Positions 1-7,089 are shown, numbered from the stretch's first letter. The stretch: 10,135 bases of DNA from Deltaproteobacteria bacterium (GCA_016207765.1 JACQOY010000240.1:1-10135); one strand, 5' to 3'. The notes: generated by a model from the sequence alone, not told the origin. Made by a program: numbers and translations.

Positions 1-6
1 CTTATA

Positions 7-1440
7 ATGGGGGTGCCCATGTCACCCGCAACCTCTCGTCACAATCGAAAACAGATCATCCTCGTTACGTTGTCCACCTTTCTACTGGCGCTGGGCGTGG
101 GATGGATCGACCATGCCAGCGGACCCGAAATCAGCTTTTCCATTTTTTACCTCATCCCCATCGCGTTCGCCGCATGGTTTGCCCATCGCTCCATCGCCCT
201 TGTTCTCGCCCTCTTTTGCGCCATTATCTGGTTTACCGCGGATAAGATGTCGGGGCAGGCTTATTCTCACCCCGCCATCGCCCATTGGAATGCGATAATG
301 AGGCTGGGATATTTTGTCCTGGGGGCCTACGTCGTCAGTTACATCCACGACAGGACAAGACGGGCGCTCTGGGAAAGCGAGCAACGCTTCCAGCTTCTGA
401 TCGAAAGCATCACCGATTACGCCATCATCATGCTGAACCCGAAAGGAAATATCGTCAGTTGGAACACGGGGGCCAAGCGCATCCTGGGATACGAAAAAGG
501 GGAAATCCTTGAAAAACATGTCTCCCGGTTTATTCCGGAGAATGAGGACACTGTGGGCAAGGCGCGTCGCGAGATGGAGGAGGCGCTAAAAACGGGGCGG
601 TTTGAGGATGAGTCGTGGCGAGTCCGGAAGGGGGGAGGGCTTTTTTGGGCCAATGTCATCGTGTCGCCCATTCATGACGAGAAAGATGGTTTGATCGGAT
701 TTGCAAAAATTATCAGAGATTTGACCGAGCGAAAAAAAGTCCAGATGGAACTGGAAAAATCCCGTGAAGAACTTCGGCGGCTGACCAACCACCTGGAAAC
801 GGCCCGCGAAGAAGAGCGGACGCGGATTGCCCGCGAAATCCACGACGAACTGGGGCAGGACTTGACCGGCCTTAAAATGGACCTCTCGTGGCTCACCAAA
901 AAAATTCCCGAGATTCCGGGAAAGGGCCCGGATGCCGTCTTGCAAAAAATCGGGGTTATGGACGGTCTGATCGACCAGACCATCGACCACATCCGCAAAA
1001 TTGTCACGGAGCTCCGCCCCGGCATCCTCGACCACTTGGGACTTCCGGCGGCCATCGAATGGCAGGCCCAGGAGTTTGAAGCCCGCACGCAAATCCACTG
1101 CCTTGTCGACCTTCGCGCAAAAATCGTCTCACTCGCCGCCGATCGGGTAACGGGGATTTTCCGGATCTTTCAGGAAATTCTGGTCAATGTGACCCGCCAT
1201 GCAAAGGCCACCGAGGTTTCGGTACGGTTGGATCGCGCCGATGAGCATTTGATTCTCGAGGTGACGGACAACGGAAGGGGAATCCACCGCGAGGCGATCA
1301 ACGATTCCCGGTCTCTGGGCTTAATCGGCATGCGCGAACGCGCCCTTCTTTTGGGAGGCCGACTCGATATCGGAGGGAGTGAAAGCCGGGGGACAACCGT
1401 CCGGCTTGAAGTCCCGTTTAAAGAGGAGCATGCCGCATGA
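7..1440 (+). CDS. membrane PAS sensor histidine kinase (NarX/DesK-like, HisKA_3 family)
   Basis: Sensor kinase that should autophosphorylate on His and pass phosphate to the regulator encoded immediately downstream. Seen: about four hydrophobic segments near residues 16-34, 42-60, 62-78 and 98-113; a PAS domain from about R127 to 240; a short charged coiled-coil linker; a HisKA_3 dimerisation domain with the motif REIHDELGQD, phosphoacceptor His279; the segment LRPGILDHLGLPAAIEW typical of this family; then a HATPase domain with N-box Asn394, the G1 motif DNGRG at 421-425 and a second glycine motif GLIGMRERA. About 477 residues, complete for this architecture. The signal sensed is unknown; PAS could bind a small ligand or cofactor, but no cofactor residue is evident. 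Start choice is uncertain: ATG at 7 has almost no visible upstream, while in-frame ATG at 19 has a GGGGG run five bases before it. The stop overlaps the next start as ATGA, indicating an operon. Confidence 0.95.
   Translation: MGVPMSPATSRHNRKQIILVTLSTFLLALGVGWIDHASGPEISFSIFYLIPIAFAAWFAHRSIALVLALFCAIIWFTADKMSGQAYSHPAIAHWNAIMRLGYFVLGAYVVSYIHDRTRRALWESEQRFQLLIESITDYAIIMLNPKGNIVSWNTGAKRILGYEKGEILEKHVSRFIPENEDTVGKARREMEEALKTGRFEDESWRVRKGGGLFWANVIVSPIHDEKDGLIGFAKIIRDLTERKKVQMELEKSREELRRLTNHLETAREEERTRIAREIHDELGQDLTGLKMDLSWLTKKIPEIPGKGPDAVLQKIGVMDGLIDQTIDHIRKIVTELRPGILDHLGLPAAIEWQAQEFEARTQIHCLVDLRAKIVSLAADRVTGIFRIFQEILVNVTRHAKATEVSVRLDRADEHLILEVTDNGRGIHREAINDSRSLGLIGMRERALLLGGRLDIGGSESRGTTVRLEVPFKEEHAA
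1421..1428 (+). promoter_or_regulatory. ribosome binding site for the NarL-type regulator
   Basis: The purine run AAGAGGAG lies inside the 3' end of the kinase gene, eight bases before the ATG at 1437. It is a strong Shine-Dalgarno match and fixes the start of the regulator at the ATGA overlap. Confidence 0.8.
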
Positions 1441-2066
1441 AGGTTCTCATTGTCGATGACCATGCCGTTGTCCGAGAGGGGTTAAAGCAAATCCTTGCCG
1501 ACGATCCCGAAATCGGCACCGTGGGAGAGGCCGGAGACGCCCGGCAGATGAAGGACAATATCCGGAATGAAAAATGGGATGTCGTGGTGCTTGATATCAC
1601 CCTCCCCGGCCAGAGCGGTCTGGAGGCCCTCAAGGACTTAAAGCAGGCGCATCCCGAACTTCCGGTTCTTGTCTTGAGCATGCACCCGGAAAACCAGTTC
1701 GCCGTCCGGGTCCTTAAAGCGGGAGCCGACGGATATATCAACAAGGAAACGGCGCCTAAAGAGCTCCTTGCCGCCGTCAAAAAAGTTTTCGGAGGGGGAA
1801 AGTATGTCAGCCCGAGAATGGCCGAAAATCTGATTGGCGAGGTGCAGGGCAATGTGGCTACGGTTCCGCATCAGAAGCTCTCGGACCGCGAATACGAGGT
1901 TTTGCGGCTGATCGCCTCGGGTAAAAAGCCGGGTGAAATCGCCGCTGACCTTTCCTTGAGCGTCAAAACGGTCAGCACCTACCGGGAACGGATTCTGCAA
2001 AAAATGGGGCTCAAAACCAACGCCGAATTGACCCGTTACGCCCTCGAAAACCACCTGATCGAATAG
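1437..2066 (+). CDS. NarL/FixJ-family response regulator with LuxR-type HTH
   Basis: DNA-binding response regulator of 209 residues, the usual length for the NarL family. The N-terminal receiver domain (about 1-120) starts MKVLIVDDHAVVREGL, with the acidic pair D7/D8, phosphoacceptor Asp53 in VVLDITLPGQSG, the switch Ser in VLVLSMHPE and the conserved Lys in YINKETAP. The C-terminal LuxR/GerE helix-turn-helix begins near residue 145 with LSDREYEVLRLIASGK, and its recognition region contains SLSVKTVSTYRERILQKMG. The gene overlaps the upstream kinase by four bases (ATGA) and has a strong ribosome binding site, so the two are almost certainly a cognate pair made from one transcript. Target promoters cannot be told from this window. 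Family assignment is secure; the physiological role is not. Confidence 0.97.
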   Translation: MKVLIVDDHAVVREGLKQILADDPEIGTVGEAGDARQMKDNIRNEKWDVVVLDITLPGQSGLEALKDLKQAHPELPVLVLSMHPENQFAVRVLKAGADGYINKETAPKELLAAVKKVFGGGKYVSPRMAENLIGEVQGNVATVPHQKLSDREYEVLRLIASGKKPGEIAADLSLSVKTVSTYRERILQKMGLKTNAELTRYALENHLIE

Positions 2067-2108
2067 CCCCCTGTTTGTAGGAAATCTTCCGACACGAAAA
2101 AAGGGGCT
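2065..2108 (+). promoter_or_regulatory. possible hairpin covering the next gene's ribosome binding site
   Basis: AGCCCC at 2065-2070 is complementary to GGGGCT at 2103-2108, a six-pair stem around a 32-base loop that itself holds a small inner hairpin (GGAA, ATC, TTCC at 2080-2090). The right arm contains the GGGG that is the best Shine-Dalgarno candidate for ATG 2115, so the stem could mask it. A T6 run at 2118-2123 follows only after a nine-base gap, so a classical terminator is less likely. By-eye prediction only. Confidence 0.3.
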
Positions 2109-2114
2109 TTGCCG

Positions 2115-2567
2115 ATGTTTTTTGGGCCTCGGGAAGGCTACAATGAAAGGGTGAACAACGGAAAAAAAATCAGCGTCTTTATTGCGGACGATTCTCCCCT
2201 GATACGGGAGAGACTCCGCTCTCTGCTGACGGAAATTCCCGAGGCGGAAGTCATCGGCGAGGCGGGCAACGGCGTGGAGGCCCTTGTTTCCATCCACCGG
2301 ATAAAACCTGATGTGGTGATTCTCGACATTCAAATGCCCGGCGACTCTGGAATCGATATTGTCAGGCACTTGCGGAAAAGCGGGGTCAAACCGGTGAGCA
2401 TTATCCTGACCAATTATTCCTACCGGCATAATACCCGGGCCAGCTTTGAGGTCGGAGCCAACTACTTTCTCGATAAATCAAGGGATTTTGAAAAAATAAA
2501 ACCGATCATCGGGATGTTAGCCGTGTGCGGGGAGGGGAAACATGCATCATCGCCTCCCGAAACCTGA
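2115..2567 (+). CDS. REC-only (CheY-like) response regulator, first of a tandem pair
   Basis: Stand-alone receiver-domain protein with no output domain. It shows the acidic pocket in VFIADDSPLIRERL, phosphoacceptor Asp in VVILDIQMPGDSG (codon 2325-2327, residue 71 from this start), the switch Thr in IILTNY and the conserved Lys in FLDKS. After the receiver only a short tail remains. Start is uncertain: ATG 2115 has AAGGGG eight bases upstream; TTG 2109 extends it by two residues; GTG 2151 would give MNNGKKISVFIADDS, closer to the domain edge, but with poor ribosome-binding spacing. It overlaps the next gene by 26 bases and resembles it at about 45% identity by ungapped eye alignment over roughly 110 residues, so the two look like a tandem duplication. 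Likely role (inference): phosphate sink, competitor or interaction module for the upstream kinase. Confidence 0.9.
   Translation: MFFGPREGYNERVNNGKKISVFIADDSPLIRERLRSLLTEIPEAEVIGEAGNGVEALVSIHRIKPDVVILDIQMPGDSGIDIVRHLRKSGVKPVSIILTNYSYRHNTRASFEVGANYFLDKSRDFEKIKPIIGMLAVCGEGKHASSPPET
2529..2537 (+). promoter_or_regulatory. ribosome binding site for the second REC-only gene
   Basis: GGGGAGGGG sits four bases before ATG 2542, inside the 3' end of the preceding receiver gene. It supports independent initiation within the 26-base overlap. Confidence 0.7.
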
Positions 2568-2985
2568 GAACATAACGGTTTTTCTGGCCGATGATTCGCC
2601 GATTCTTCGCACCCGTCTGCGCGAGTTGATCGCCGATGTGGCTAATGTAGAGGTCGTGGGGGAGGCCGACAACGCGCAAGATGCCGAACGGTTCATTCGG
2701 GAAATCCGCCCTGACGTCGTGATTGTGGACATCCGGATGCCGGGCGGCGACGGAATCGGGCTGATGGAGCGCATCCGCCGCCAAAATGTGCAATCGCTGG
2801 GAATTATCCTCACCAACTACCCTTTCAGCCAGATGCGGAAAAAAAGCTTCGCCGCCGGCGCCGATTTCTTTTTTGACAAGTCAACCGAGTTCGACAGAGT
2901 GGCAAAAACCCTCAACCTCCTCGTCAAGGTACGCGGGGAAAAGTTTCCCTGCGTCCTTGACGACCTGTTTTGGGAAGTTGCCTGA
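2542..2985 (+). CDS. REC-only (CheY-like) response regulator, second of a tandem pair
   Basis: Receiver-only protein of 147 residues. Visible are the acidic pocket in VFLADDSPILRTRL, phosphoacceptor Asp63 in VVIVDIRMPGGDG, the switch Thr in IILTNY and the conserved Lys in FFDKS. The C-terminal tail (about 20 residues, ending in DLFWEVA) is not a recognised output domain. The start at ATG 2542 is supported by a strong purine run and lies inside the previous gene. It shares IILTNY, GA-D/N-x-F and DKS with its neighbour, consistent with duplication, but the tails and loops have diverged. It may receive phosphate from the kinase at the head of the cluster or from a kinase elsewhere; orphan CheY-like proteins are hard to pair from sequence alone. 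Confidence 0.92.
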   Translation: MHHRLPKPENITVFLADDSPILRTRLRELIADVANVEVVGEADNAQDAERFIREIRPDVVIVDIRMPGGDGIGLMERIRRQNVQSLGIILTNYPFSQMRKKSFAAGADFFFDKSTEFDRVAKTLNLLVKVRGEKFPCVLDDLFWEVA

Positions 2986-3129
2986 TCCCATTCCTTCTCC
3001 TCTTAAAACACAGCTTGGCGTGTCGGAAAATGCACCACACAATAATCAGTAATCATCCGCTATTTTGTTAGTCGGGAAACGGATATCATTTTATCCATGA
3101 TAAACCGAAGCACCGCCAAGAAAATACTG
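2986..3129. other. intergenic stretch before the lipoprotein gene
   Basis: No RNA gene or strong terminator is visible. A weak promoter-like pair is present, TTGTTA at 3065-3070 and TTTTAT at 3089-3094 with an 18-base spacer. If real it would start transcription near 3100, favouring the downstream ATG at 3130 as the lipoprotein start. Confidence 0.25.
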
Positions 3130-3447
3130 ATGAAGAAAGTTCCGGCCGCTCTGATCGCAATGGCCGTGTTGGTTTTTTCGCAGGGTTGCGGCTCCGATCC
3201 CGGGGAAACTTCAGCCTTTGACGACAACCCGCCCGATGATCCCACTCAACCCGTTTGGCCCGGCCTTCCCCCCTTCGGGCCCAATGCGCCGTCGATGCAG
3301 TCCGGGGCCGTAACATTCTCTTCGGAGGATTATCGCGGCACCGGCTTCATCGGTTCCATGGCGATGCCGGTCATGAAGGATGAAGAACTGGACCAGCTCG
3401 GATCGTCCTTCAGGTTTCTGGATCAACAAACGAAGAAGGGGCCATGA
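3130..3447 (+). CDS. small probable lipoprotein, function unknown
   Basis: From ATG 3130 the product has 105 residues and begins [16 protein letters not shown], a basic n-region plus hydrophobic core, followed by SQGC, an acceptable lipobox with Cys20 as the lipidated residue. The mature part is short, acidic and Pro-rich ([21 protein letters not shown]) and matches no domain I recognise. An in-frame ATG at 3097 adds 11 residues (MINRSTAKKIL); neither start has a good ribosome binding site, and the shorter form gives the more typical signal peptide. Its stop overlaps the start of the collagen-like gene as ATGA, so the two are probably co-translated and may act together at the cell envelope (inference). 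It could be an anchor or assembly factor, but nothing in the sequence proves that. Confidence 0.72.
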   Translation: MKKVPAALIAMAVLVFSQGCGSDPGETSAFDDNPPDDPTQPVWPGLPPFGPNAPSMQSGAVTFSSEDYRGTGFIGSMAMPVMKDEELDQLGSSFRFLDQQTKKGP

Positions 3448-4955
3448 AAAAACTCTTTTTTCTTGTTGCGGTTTCTATCCTGCCGTTTTCGATCGGCGCC
3501 TTGGCCTCGCCGCAGGAGATGATGATGCAGGGGTTTCTTGTCGATCGCCGGGGCATGCCGGTTGAAGGGAGCCTGCAGATCACCTTTCGCCTTTATGAAT
3601 CGGAGGATGACCGGCTTGTCGATGCGCTGTGGGAAGAATCGCAGACGGTGGAGATCGAATCGGGCGTTTATACTGCGGAGCTGGGTGCCGGGGAGCCGTT
3701 GACCCCGGAACTTTTCAGCCTCGATTCGCTTTATTTGGGCATCCAGATCGATGGAAACAGCGAGATGACCCCGCGCCTTCCGTTTGTCGCAGTCCCTTGG
3801 GCCTTTGAGGCGAATGTCGCGTTGCAGGCCGAATCGCTCGCGGACGGCGCCTCGCTGAACAACCTTCTTATCAGCGGTTATGGAGAGGTGATTAACGAAA
3901 ACGGGGAGTGGGTGGGGCCTCCGATAGATGGATCTGCCGAACCTGGACCGGCGGGGTCTCAAGGCCCGAAGGGAGACAAAGGCGACATCGGTCTTCAAGG
4001 ACCCATCGGGTCAAAAGGAGAGAAAGGAGATGCTGGCCTCCAAGGAGTCATTGGTCCAAGGGGAGACAAAGGGGATAAGGGGGAGAAAGGCGATCTGGGA
4101 ATCCAGGGACTCGTGGGCCCGAAGGGGGATAAGGGAGAAAAAGGAGATTTGGGGGGTGTCGGTCCTGAAGGCCCCTCGGGTCCGAAGGGAGACAAAGGTG
4201 ACATCGGTCTTCAAGGACCCATCGGGTCAAAGGGGGACAAAGGAGAAAAGGGAGATGCGGGCGATGTAGGACCCCAAGGTTCAGCTGGTCCCAAGGGAGA
4301 CAAAGCAGAAAAAGGGGACAAGGGAGAACAGGGTGAAACCGGACCAGATGGGCCAAAAGGAGATAAGGGGGATGAAGGAGATATCGGACCACAGGGACTT
4401 AAAGGCGATAAGGGTAACCCGGGTGATGCCGGACCGGAAGGCACCCAAGGTCTTGAGGGTCCGAAGGGAGACAAAGGGGATACCGGCGATGTCGGTCCCA
4501 CCGGGCTAAAGGGAAATAAGGGAGATGTCGGTGATACGGGACCACAAGGACCTAAAGGAGATACCGGTTCCACAGGTCCTCAAGGTACCCAAGGTCTCCA
4601 AGGAACGCAGGGTGAAGTTGGCGCTCAAGGTCCTCAAGGGGAACAGGGCCCGAAAGGAGATCCGGGAAATAGCGGTTCCATATTGGTTACGGGGGCAACC
4701 GTTAATTCTGTAACCAGCACCAACGTTGGAACTCAAGTAACAGGCACGGCAAGCTGTGCCTCGGGAAAGGTCCTTTTGGGAGGGGGCGCGGAAGTAACAA
4801 CAACAGAAACCGGCGCCAACAAAAAACGGGCTGTTTTGGTGTCATCCTATCCCAGCAGTACAACCACCTGGACAGCGGTCGGGATGGTTTCAGATTCCAA
4901 TCTCGGCGGCGGCAAAATATTATCCGTCACGGCCTACGCATTGTGTAGCCTCTAA
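3444..4955 (+). CDS. secreted collagen-like Gly-X-Y repeat protein
   Basis: 503-residue exported protein in three parts. A signal peptide (1-21, AxA-type site ALA) precedes an N-terminal domain (about 26-130) with the pattern [35 protein letters not shown] and [16 protein letters not shown]; this domain commonly heads exported collagen-like and repeat proteins in environmental Gram-negatives. Residues 168-410 are 81 uninterrupted-phase triplets rich in GDK, GEK, GPK and GPQ, expected to form a collagen-type triple helix; triplet 41 reads AEK instead of GEK (Ala288). Residues 411-503 form a Ser/Thr/Gly-rich C-terminal domain with C438 and C501, possibly disulfide-bonded and acting in trimerisation (inference). 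The ribosome binding site AAGGGG is only two bases from the ATG. It overlaps the lipoprotein gene by four bases. Likely a surface or extracellular filament/adhesin; trimer formation is inferred from the repeat, not shown. Confidence 0.93.
   Translation: MKKLFFLVAVSILPFSIGALASPQEMMMQGFLVDRRGMPVEGSLQITFRLYESEDDRLVDALWEESQTVEIESGVYTAELGAGEPLTPELFSLDSLYLGIQIDGNSEMTPRLPFVAVPWAFEANVALQAESLADGASLNNLLISGYGEVINENGEWVGPPIDGSAEPGPAGSQGPKGDKGDIGLQGPIGSKGEKGDAGLQGVIGPRGDKGDKGEKGDLGIQGLVGPKGDKGEKGDLGGVGPEGPSGPKGDKGDIGLQGPIGSKGDKGEKGDAGDVGPQGSAGPKGDKAEKGDKGEQGETGPDGPKGDKGDEGDIGPQGLKGDKGNPGDAGPEGTQGLEGPKGDKGDTGDVGPTGLKGNKGDVGDTGPQGPKGDTGSTGPQGTQGLQGTQGEVGAQGPQGEQGPKGDPGNSGSILVTGATVNSVTSTNVGTQVTGTASCASGKVLLGGGAEVTTTETGANKKRAVLVSSYPSSTTTWTAVGMVSDSNLGGGKILSVTAYALCSL
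3966..4015 (+). repeat. internal 50-base duplication in the collagen region, copy 1
   Basis: This 50-base segment, encoding [17 protein letters not shown], recurs at 4182-4231 with one silent difference (GGC versus GGT). The copies are 216 bases apart, exactly 24 triplets, so the triplet phase is preserved. Near-identity even at synonymous positions suggests recent duplication or gene conversion. Confidence 0.85.
4182..4231 (+). repeat. internal 50-base duplication in the collagen region, copy 2
   Basis: Second copy of the segment at 3966-4015, differing at one silent base. Just after it the two copies diverge: copy 2 is followed by [10 protein letters not shown] and copy 1 by GEKGDAG, a one-triplet length difference of the sort slippage or unequal recombination produces. 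Confidence 0.85.
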
Positions 4956-4969
4956 AAAACCCTGATGGG

Positions 4970-4984
4970 CGGTTCAAACAACCG
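4970..4984 (+). terminator. weak hairpin after the collagen-like gene
   Basis: CGGTT (4970-4974) and AACCG (4980-4984) form a perfect five-pair stem with a five-base loop, 15 bases after the stop. Only ATTT follows, so the T-tract is poor. It may be a weak terminator, or chance. Confidence 0.25.
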
Positions 4985-5015
4985 ATTTGACATTTGCGCT
5001 TTGATATTTGACATT
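4985..5015 (+). repeat. 10-base direct repeat upstream of the protease gene
   Basis: ATTTGACATT occurs perfectly at 4985-4994 and 5006-5015, 21 bases apart, about two helical turns, in the 65-base gap before the protease start. Each copy contains a TTGACA hexamer, but no good -10 hexamer lies 16-18 bases after the first. The spacing fits a dimeric regulator binding one face of DNA; this is inference. Confidence 0.5.
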
Positions 5016-5020
5016 GTCGC

Positions 5021-6274
5021 ATGACCACCCACTGGTTTTTCTGGCTCTTTTTGGCCTTCTTTATCCTCCACGAATTGTGGGAAAACGGGCTTGTCCTTTT
5101 AAACATCGCGCACACCAAAAAGCATGCCGGGGAAATTCCCTCTTTCTACCGGGACAAAATCGAACCGGATCGGTATGCCAAAAGCATTGCCTACACCATC
5201 GACAAGGCCCGAATCGGACTGGTTGTCTCTTTCATCGCCATTCCCATCCTTTGGGCCGCAATTTTTTCCGGATTTTTTGACTCCCTCGACCTCCGGCTCT
5301 CCTCTTTAATTCCGGCCGGCTCGCTTACCCGATCGACGGCCTACTGCGCCGTCGTCGGTCTGATCGGGATAATCCTGAAAATTCCCGTCTCGCTCTACTC
5401 AAATTTTGTTCTGGAGGCCAAATACGGTTTCAACAAAATGACGGCCAAAACCTTTGCGGCCGATTTTTTCAAAGAACTTTTCTTGAGCGCCCTTCTGGGC
5501 ATTCCCCTGCTCTATCTCATCTTTTGGCTCTACGCACAGACCGGCCCCGTGTGGTGGCTATGGGCCTTCGGGGCTCTTTTTGGATTCCAGTTTTTCGTCG
5601 CGGCGGTCTATCCCGTCTGGCTGGCGCCGCTCTTCAACAAATTCACCCCGCTGGCCGAGGGGGAATTGAAGGCATCGATCCTCGCCCTGGCGAAGAATAT
5701 CCGCTTCAAGCTCTCCGGAATTTTCACCATCGACGGCTCCAAAAGGTCGGGCCATTCGAACGCCTATTTTGCGGGAATGGGGCGAATGAGGCGGATCGTC
5801 CTCTTCGACACGCTCACAGAGCAGATGACCAACCGGGAAATCCTCTCGGTTCTGGCCCATGAGATGGGACACAACATCAAAAAGCATGTGGTCAAATATC
5901 TCATCTATTCGTTTTTTTACGCCCTGGCGGGGTTTGCGGTTCTGGGGCGGGTCATTGACTGGGAGCCATTGTTTTCGGCATTCAGGGCCGGTCCACCGGC
6001 TCCGCACAAAGCGCTGGTTCTTTTCGGATTGTTTGCCGGCTATTTCACCTTCTGGCTGACACCGCTCTGGAATGCCATTTCCCGCCGCCACGAATACGAG
6101 GCCGACCGCTTTTCGGTGGAGACAACCAAAGACAAAGAAGGGATGACTCAGGCCCTTTTGAAACTTTCAAAGGAAAACCTGTCCAATTTGACTCCGCACC
6201 CGCTCTACAGTTTCTGCCATTACTCGCATCCAACCACGCTTGAGCGGATTCAGGCAATCAATCGGGACTATTGA
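5021..6274 (+). CDS. Ste24-type M48 integral-membrane zinc metalloprotease
   Basis: 417-residue membrane protease of the Ste24/CAAX protease 1 family, normal length for it. The zinc site is HEMGH, with His280 and His284 as ligands, Glu281 as catalytic base and Glu360 in RRHEYEADRF as third ligand. About seven hydrophobic segments (near 5-27, 65-87, 107-128, 150-172, 176-200, 292-310 and 329-350) match the seven-helix Ste24 barrel. The C-terminal block HPLYSFCHYSHPTTLERI is a family hallmark. In eukaryotes Ste24 cleaves prenylated CAAX proteins; in bacteria prenylated substrates are not established, and membrane-protein quality control is a common suggestion. No clear ribosome binding site precedes ATG 5021, and no alternative in-frame ATG is close, so it may be translated leaderless or by a non-canonical route. 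It is not obviously coupled to the collagen-like gene. Its stop overlaps that of the convergent gene. Confidence 0.95.
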   Translation: MTTHWFFWLFLAFFILHELWENGLVLLNIAHTKKHAGEIPSFYRDKIEPDRYAKSIAYTIDKARIGLVVSFIAIPILWAAIFSGFFDSLDLRLSSLIPAGSLTRSTAYCAVVGLIGIILKIPVSLYSNFVLEAKYGFNKMTAKTFAADFFKELFLSALLGIPLLYLIFWLYAQTGPVWWLWAFGALFGFQFFVAAVYPVWLAPLFNKFTPLAEGELKASILALAKNIRFKLSGIFTIDGSKRSGHSNAYFAGMGRMRRIVLFDTLTEQMTNREILSVLAHEMGHNIKKHVVKYLIYSFFYALAGFAVLGRVIDWEPLFSAFRAGPPAPHKALVLFGLFAGYFTFWLTPLWNAISRRHEYEADRFSVETTKDKEGMTQALLKLSKENLSNLTPHPLYSFCHYSHPTTLERIQAINRDY

Positions 6275-7089
6275 AGATCCGGCTCGGTCGTCGTAGGAGA
6301 CGGCGCAACCGGAACGACCGATGGGTCGGGTTGAGCAGAGGGGGCCTGGGAAGAGGGTAACGGCGGCGTTGTGGATGTTGTGGGGGTCGGGAGACGCCCC
6401 GCTTCGACGGAAATGTTGCTGGAGGTCGTGGTGGCCGGCGCGCTCGAATCATTCGGTGTTACCTGAGGAACATCCTCAGGCGCGGGGAGCGCCGGGGCCG
6501 GAGCGGGATCCGGATTCGACGGAGCCGATGAAGATGAAGAGGTTGCGTTCGATGCCGGCGGTGTTACCGGAGAGGGAGAAGGAATTGAAGGTTCCGGAGT
6601 CGTGGGGATCTCCGTCGGCGCCGTGACAGGAGCGACAGGGGCCTTCTGCGCCGGCTCGGGAGAAGAAACCGGAGGCGACGAAGGAACTGTTGGAGCAATC
6701 GGCGCCGGAGGCGGCTCCGATGCGGGTATTGTCTCAGGAGTGGTCGATACGGGGGAAGAAACACAGGTGAGAGTTCCCTCCGTTGTTGCAAAAGCCGCCG
6801 CAGGATCTTTGGCCGCATATTCCAGCGAATAACCGGTAATTCCCCCTTTGGCGGCAATATCCAGGCGATAATCACCCCCGACAAAAGTGCCGACATCCCT
6901 CGTCAAATCCGAACCGGTCAGGGTGCGTTTGATCGTCAGCTTGCCGTATCGAAAATCTTTGGAGAGATTGAGGGTGACAATATTGCCGAACTCGCCGCCG
7001 GTTTCACAACGGGTCTCAAGAACTGGTTCGGCCCCCTTCAAAACAGGAGAAAAAAGGAGTAAAATAAGACAAAATAGAAGAAGTTTCAT
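6268..7089 (-). CDS. secreted protein with small N-terminal domain and Pro/Ser/Thr-rich tail
   Basis: 273-residue exported protein of unknown function. Residues 1-20 form a signal peptide (MKLLLFCLILLLFSPVLKGA). Residues about 21-110 look globular and beta-rich, bounded by Cys28 and Cys109, which could form a disulfide. Residues from about 111 to the end are low complexity, dominated by Pro, Ser, Thr and Ala (PASEPPPAPIAPT, TPEPSIPSPSPVTPP), with no C-terminal domain, sorting signal or membrane anchor. The ATG has AGAGG nine bases upstream on its own strand. Such tails occur as wall-spanning spacers or glycosylated linkers, but here nothing follows the tail. Its last seven bases overlap the convergent protease gene. 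I do not recognise the N-terminal domain as a named family. Confidence 0.8.
   Translation of the reverse strand: MKLLLFCLILLLFSPVLKGAEPVLETRCETGGEFGNIVTLNLSKDFRYGKLTIKRTLTGSDLTRDVGTFVGGDYRLDIAAKGGITGYSLEYAAKDPAAAFATTEGTLTCVSSPVSTTPETIPASEPPPAPIAPTVPSSPPVSSPEPAQKAPVAPVTAPTEIPTTPEPSIPSPSPVTPPASNATSSSSSAPSNPDPAPAPALPAPEDVPQVTPNDSSAPATTTSSNISVEAGRLPTPTTSTTPPLPSSQAPSAQPDPSVVPVAPSPTTTEPDLQ

Noticed and set aside
82..1098. Antisense open frames across the histidine kinase
   Set aside because: They show no domain pattern, while the plus strand encodes complete PAS, HisKA_3 and HATPase motifs.
3995..4573. Long Pro/Ser-rich open frames antisense to the collagen repeat
   Set aside because: They are the complement of Gly-X-Y codons; any such repeat gives open Pro-rich antisense frames. 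No ribosome binding site or independent support.
3945..4676. Regular repeat structure resembling a CRISPR or satellite array
   Set aside because: The period is the 9-base Gly-X-Y codon triplet within one open reading frame; there are no constant repeats with unique spacers.
4987..5015. Sigma70 promoter from TTGACA at 4987
   Set aside because: At 17-base spacing the -10 hexamer is GACATT, only three of six matches, and it would overlap the second repeat copy; treated as a repeat rather than a promoter.
6268..6274. Convergent stop overlap as a sign of frameshift or assembly error
   Set aside because: Both products end naturally: the protease has its full family C-terminal block, and short convergent overlaps are common in compact genomes.
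6602..6832. Gly-rich plus-strand frame
   Set aside because: It is antisense to the Pro/Ser/Thr tail of the minus-strand secreted protein, whose signal peptide and ribosome binding site make it the real gene.
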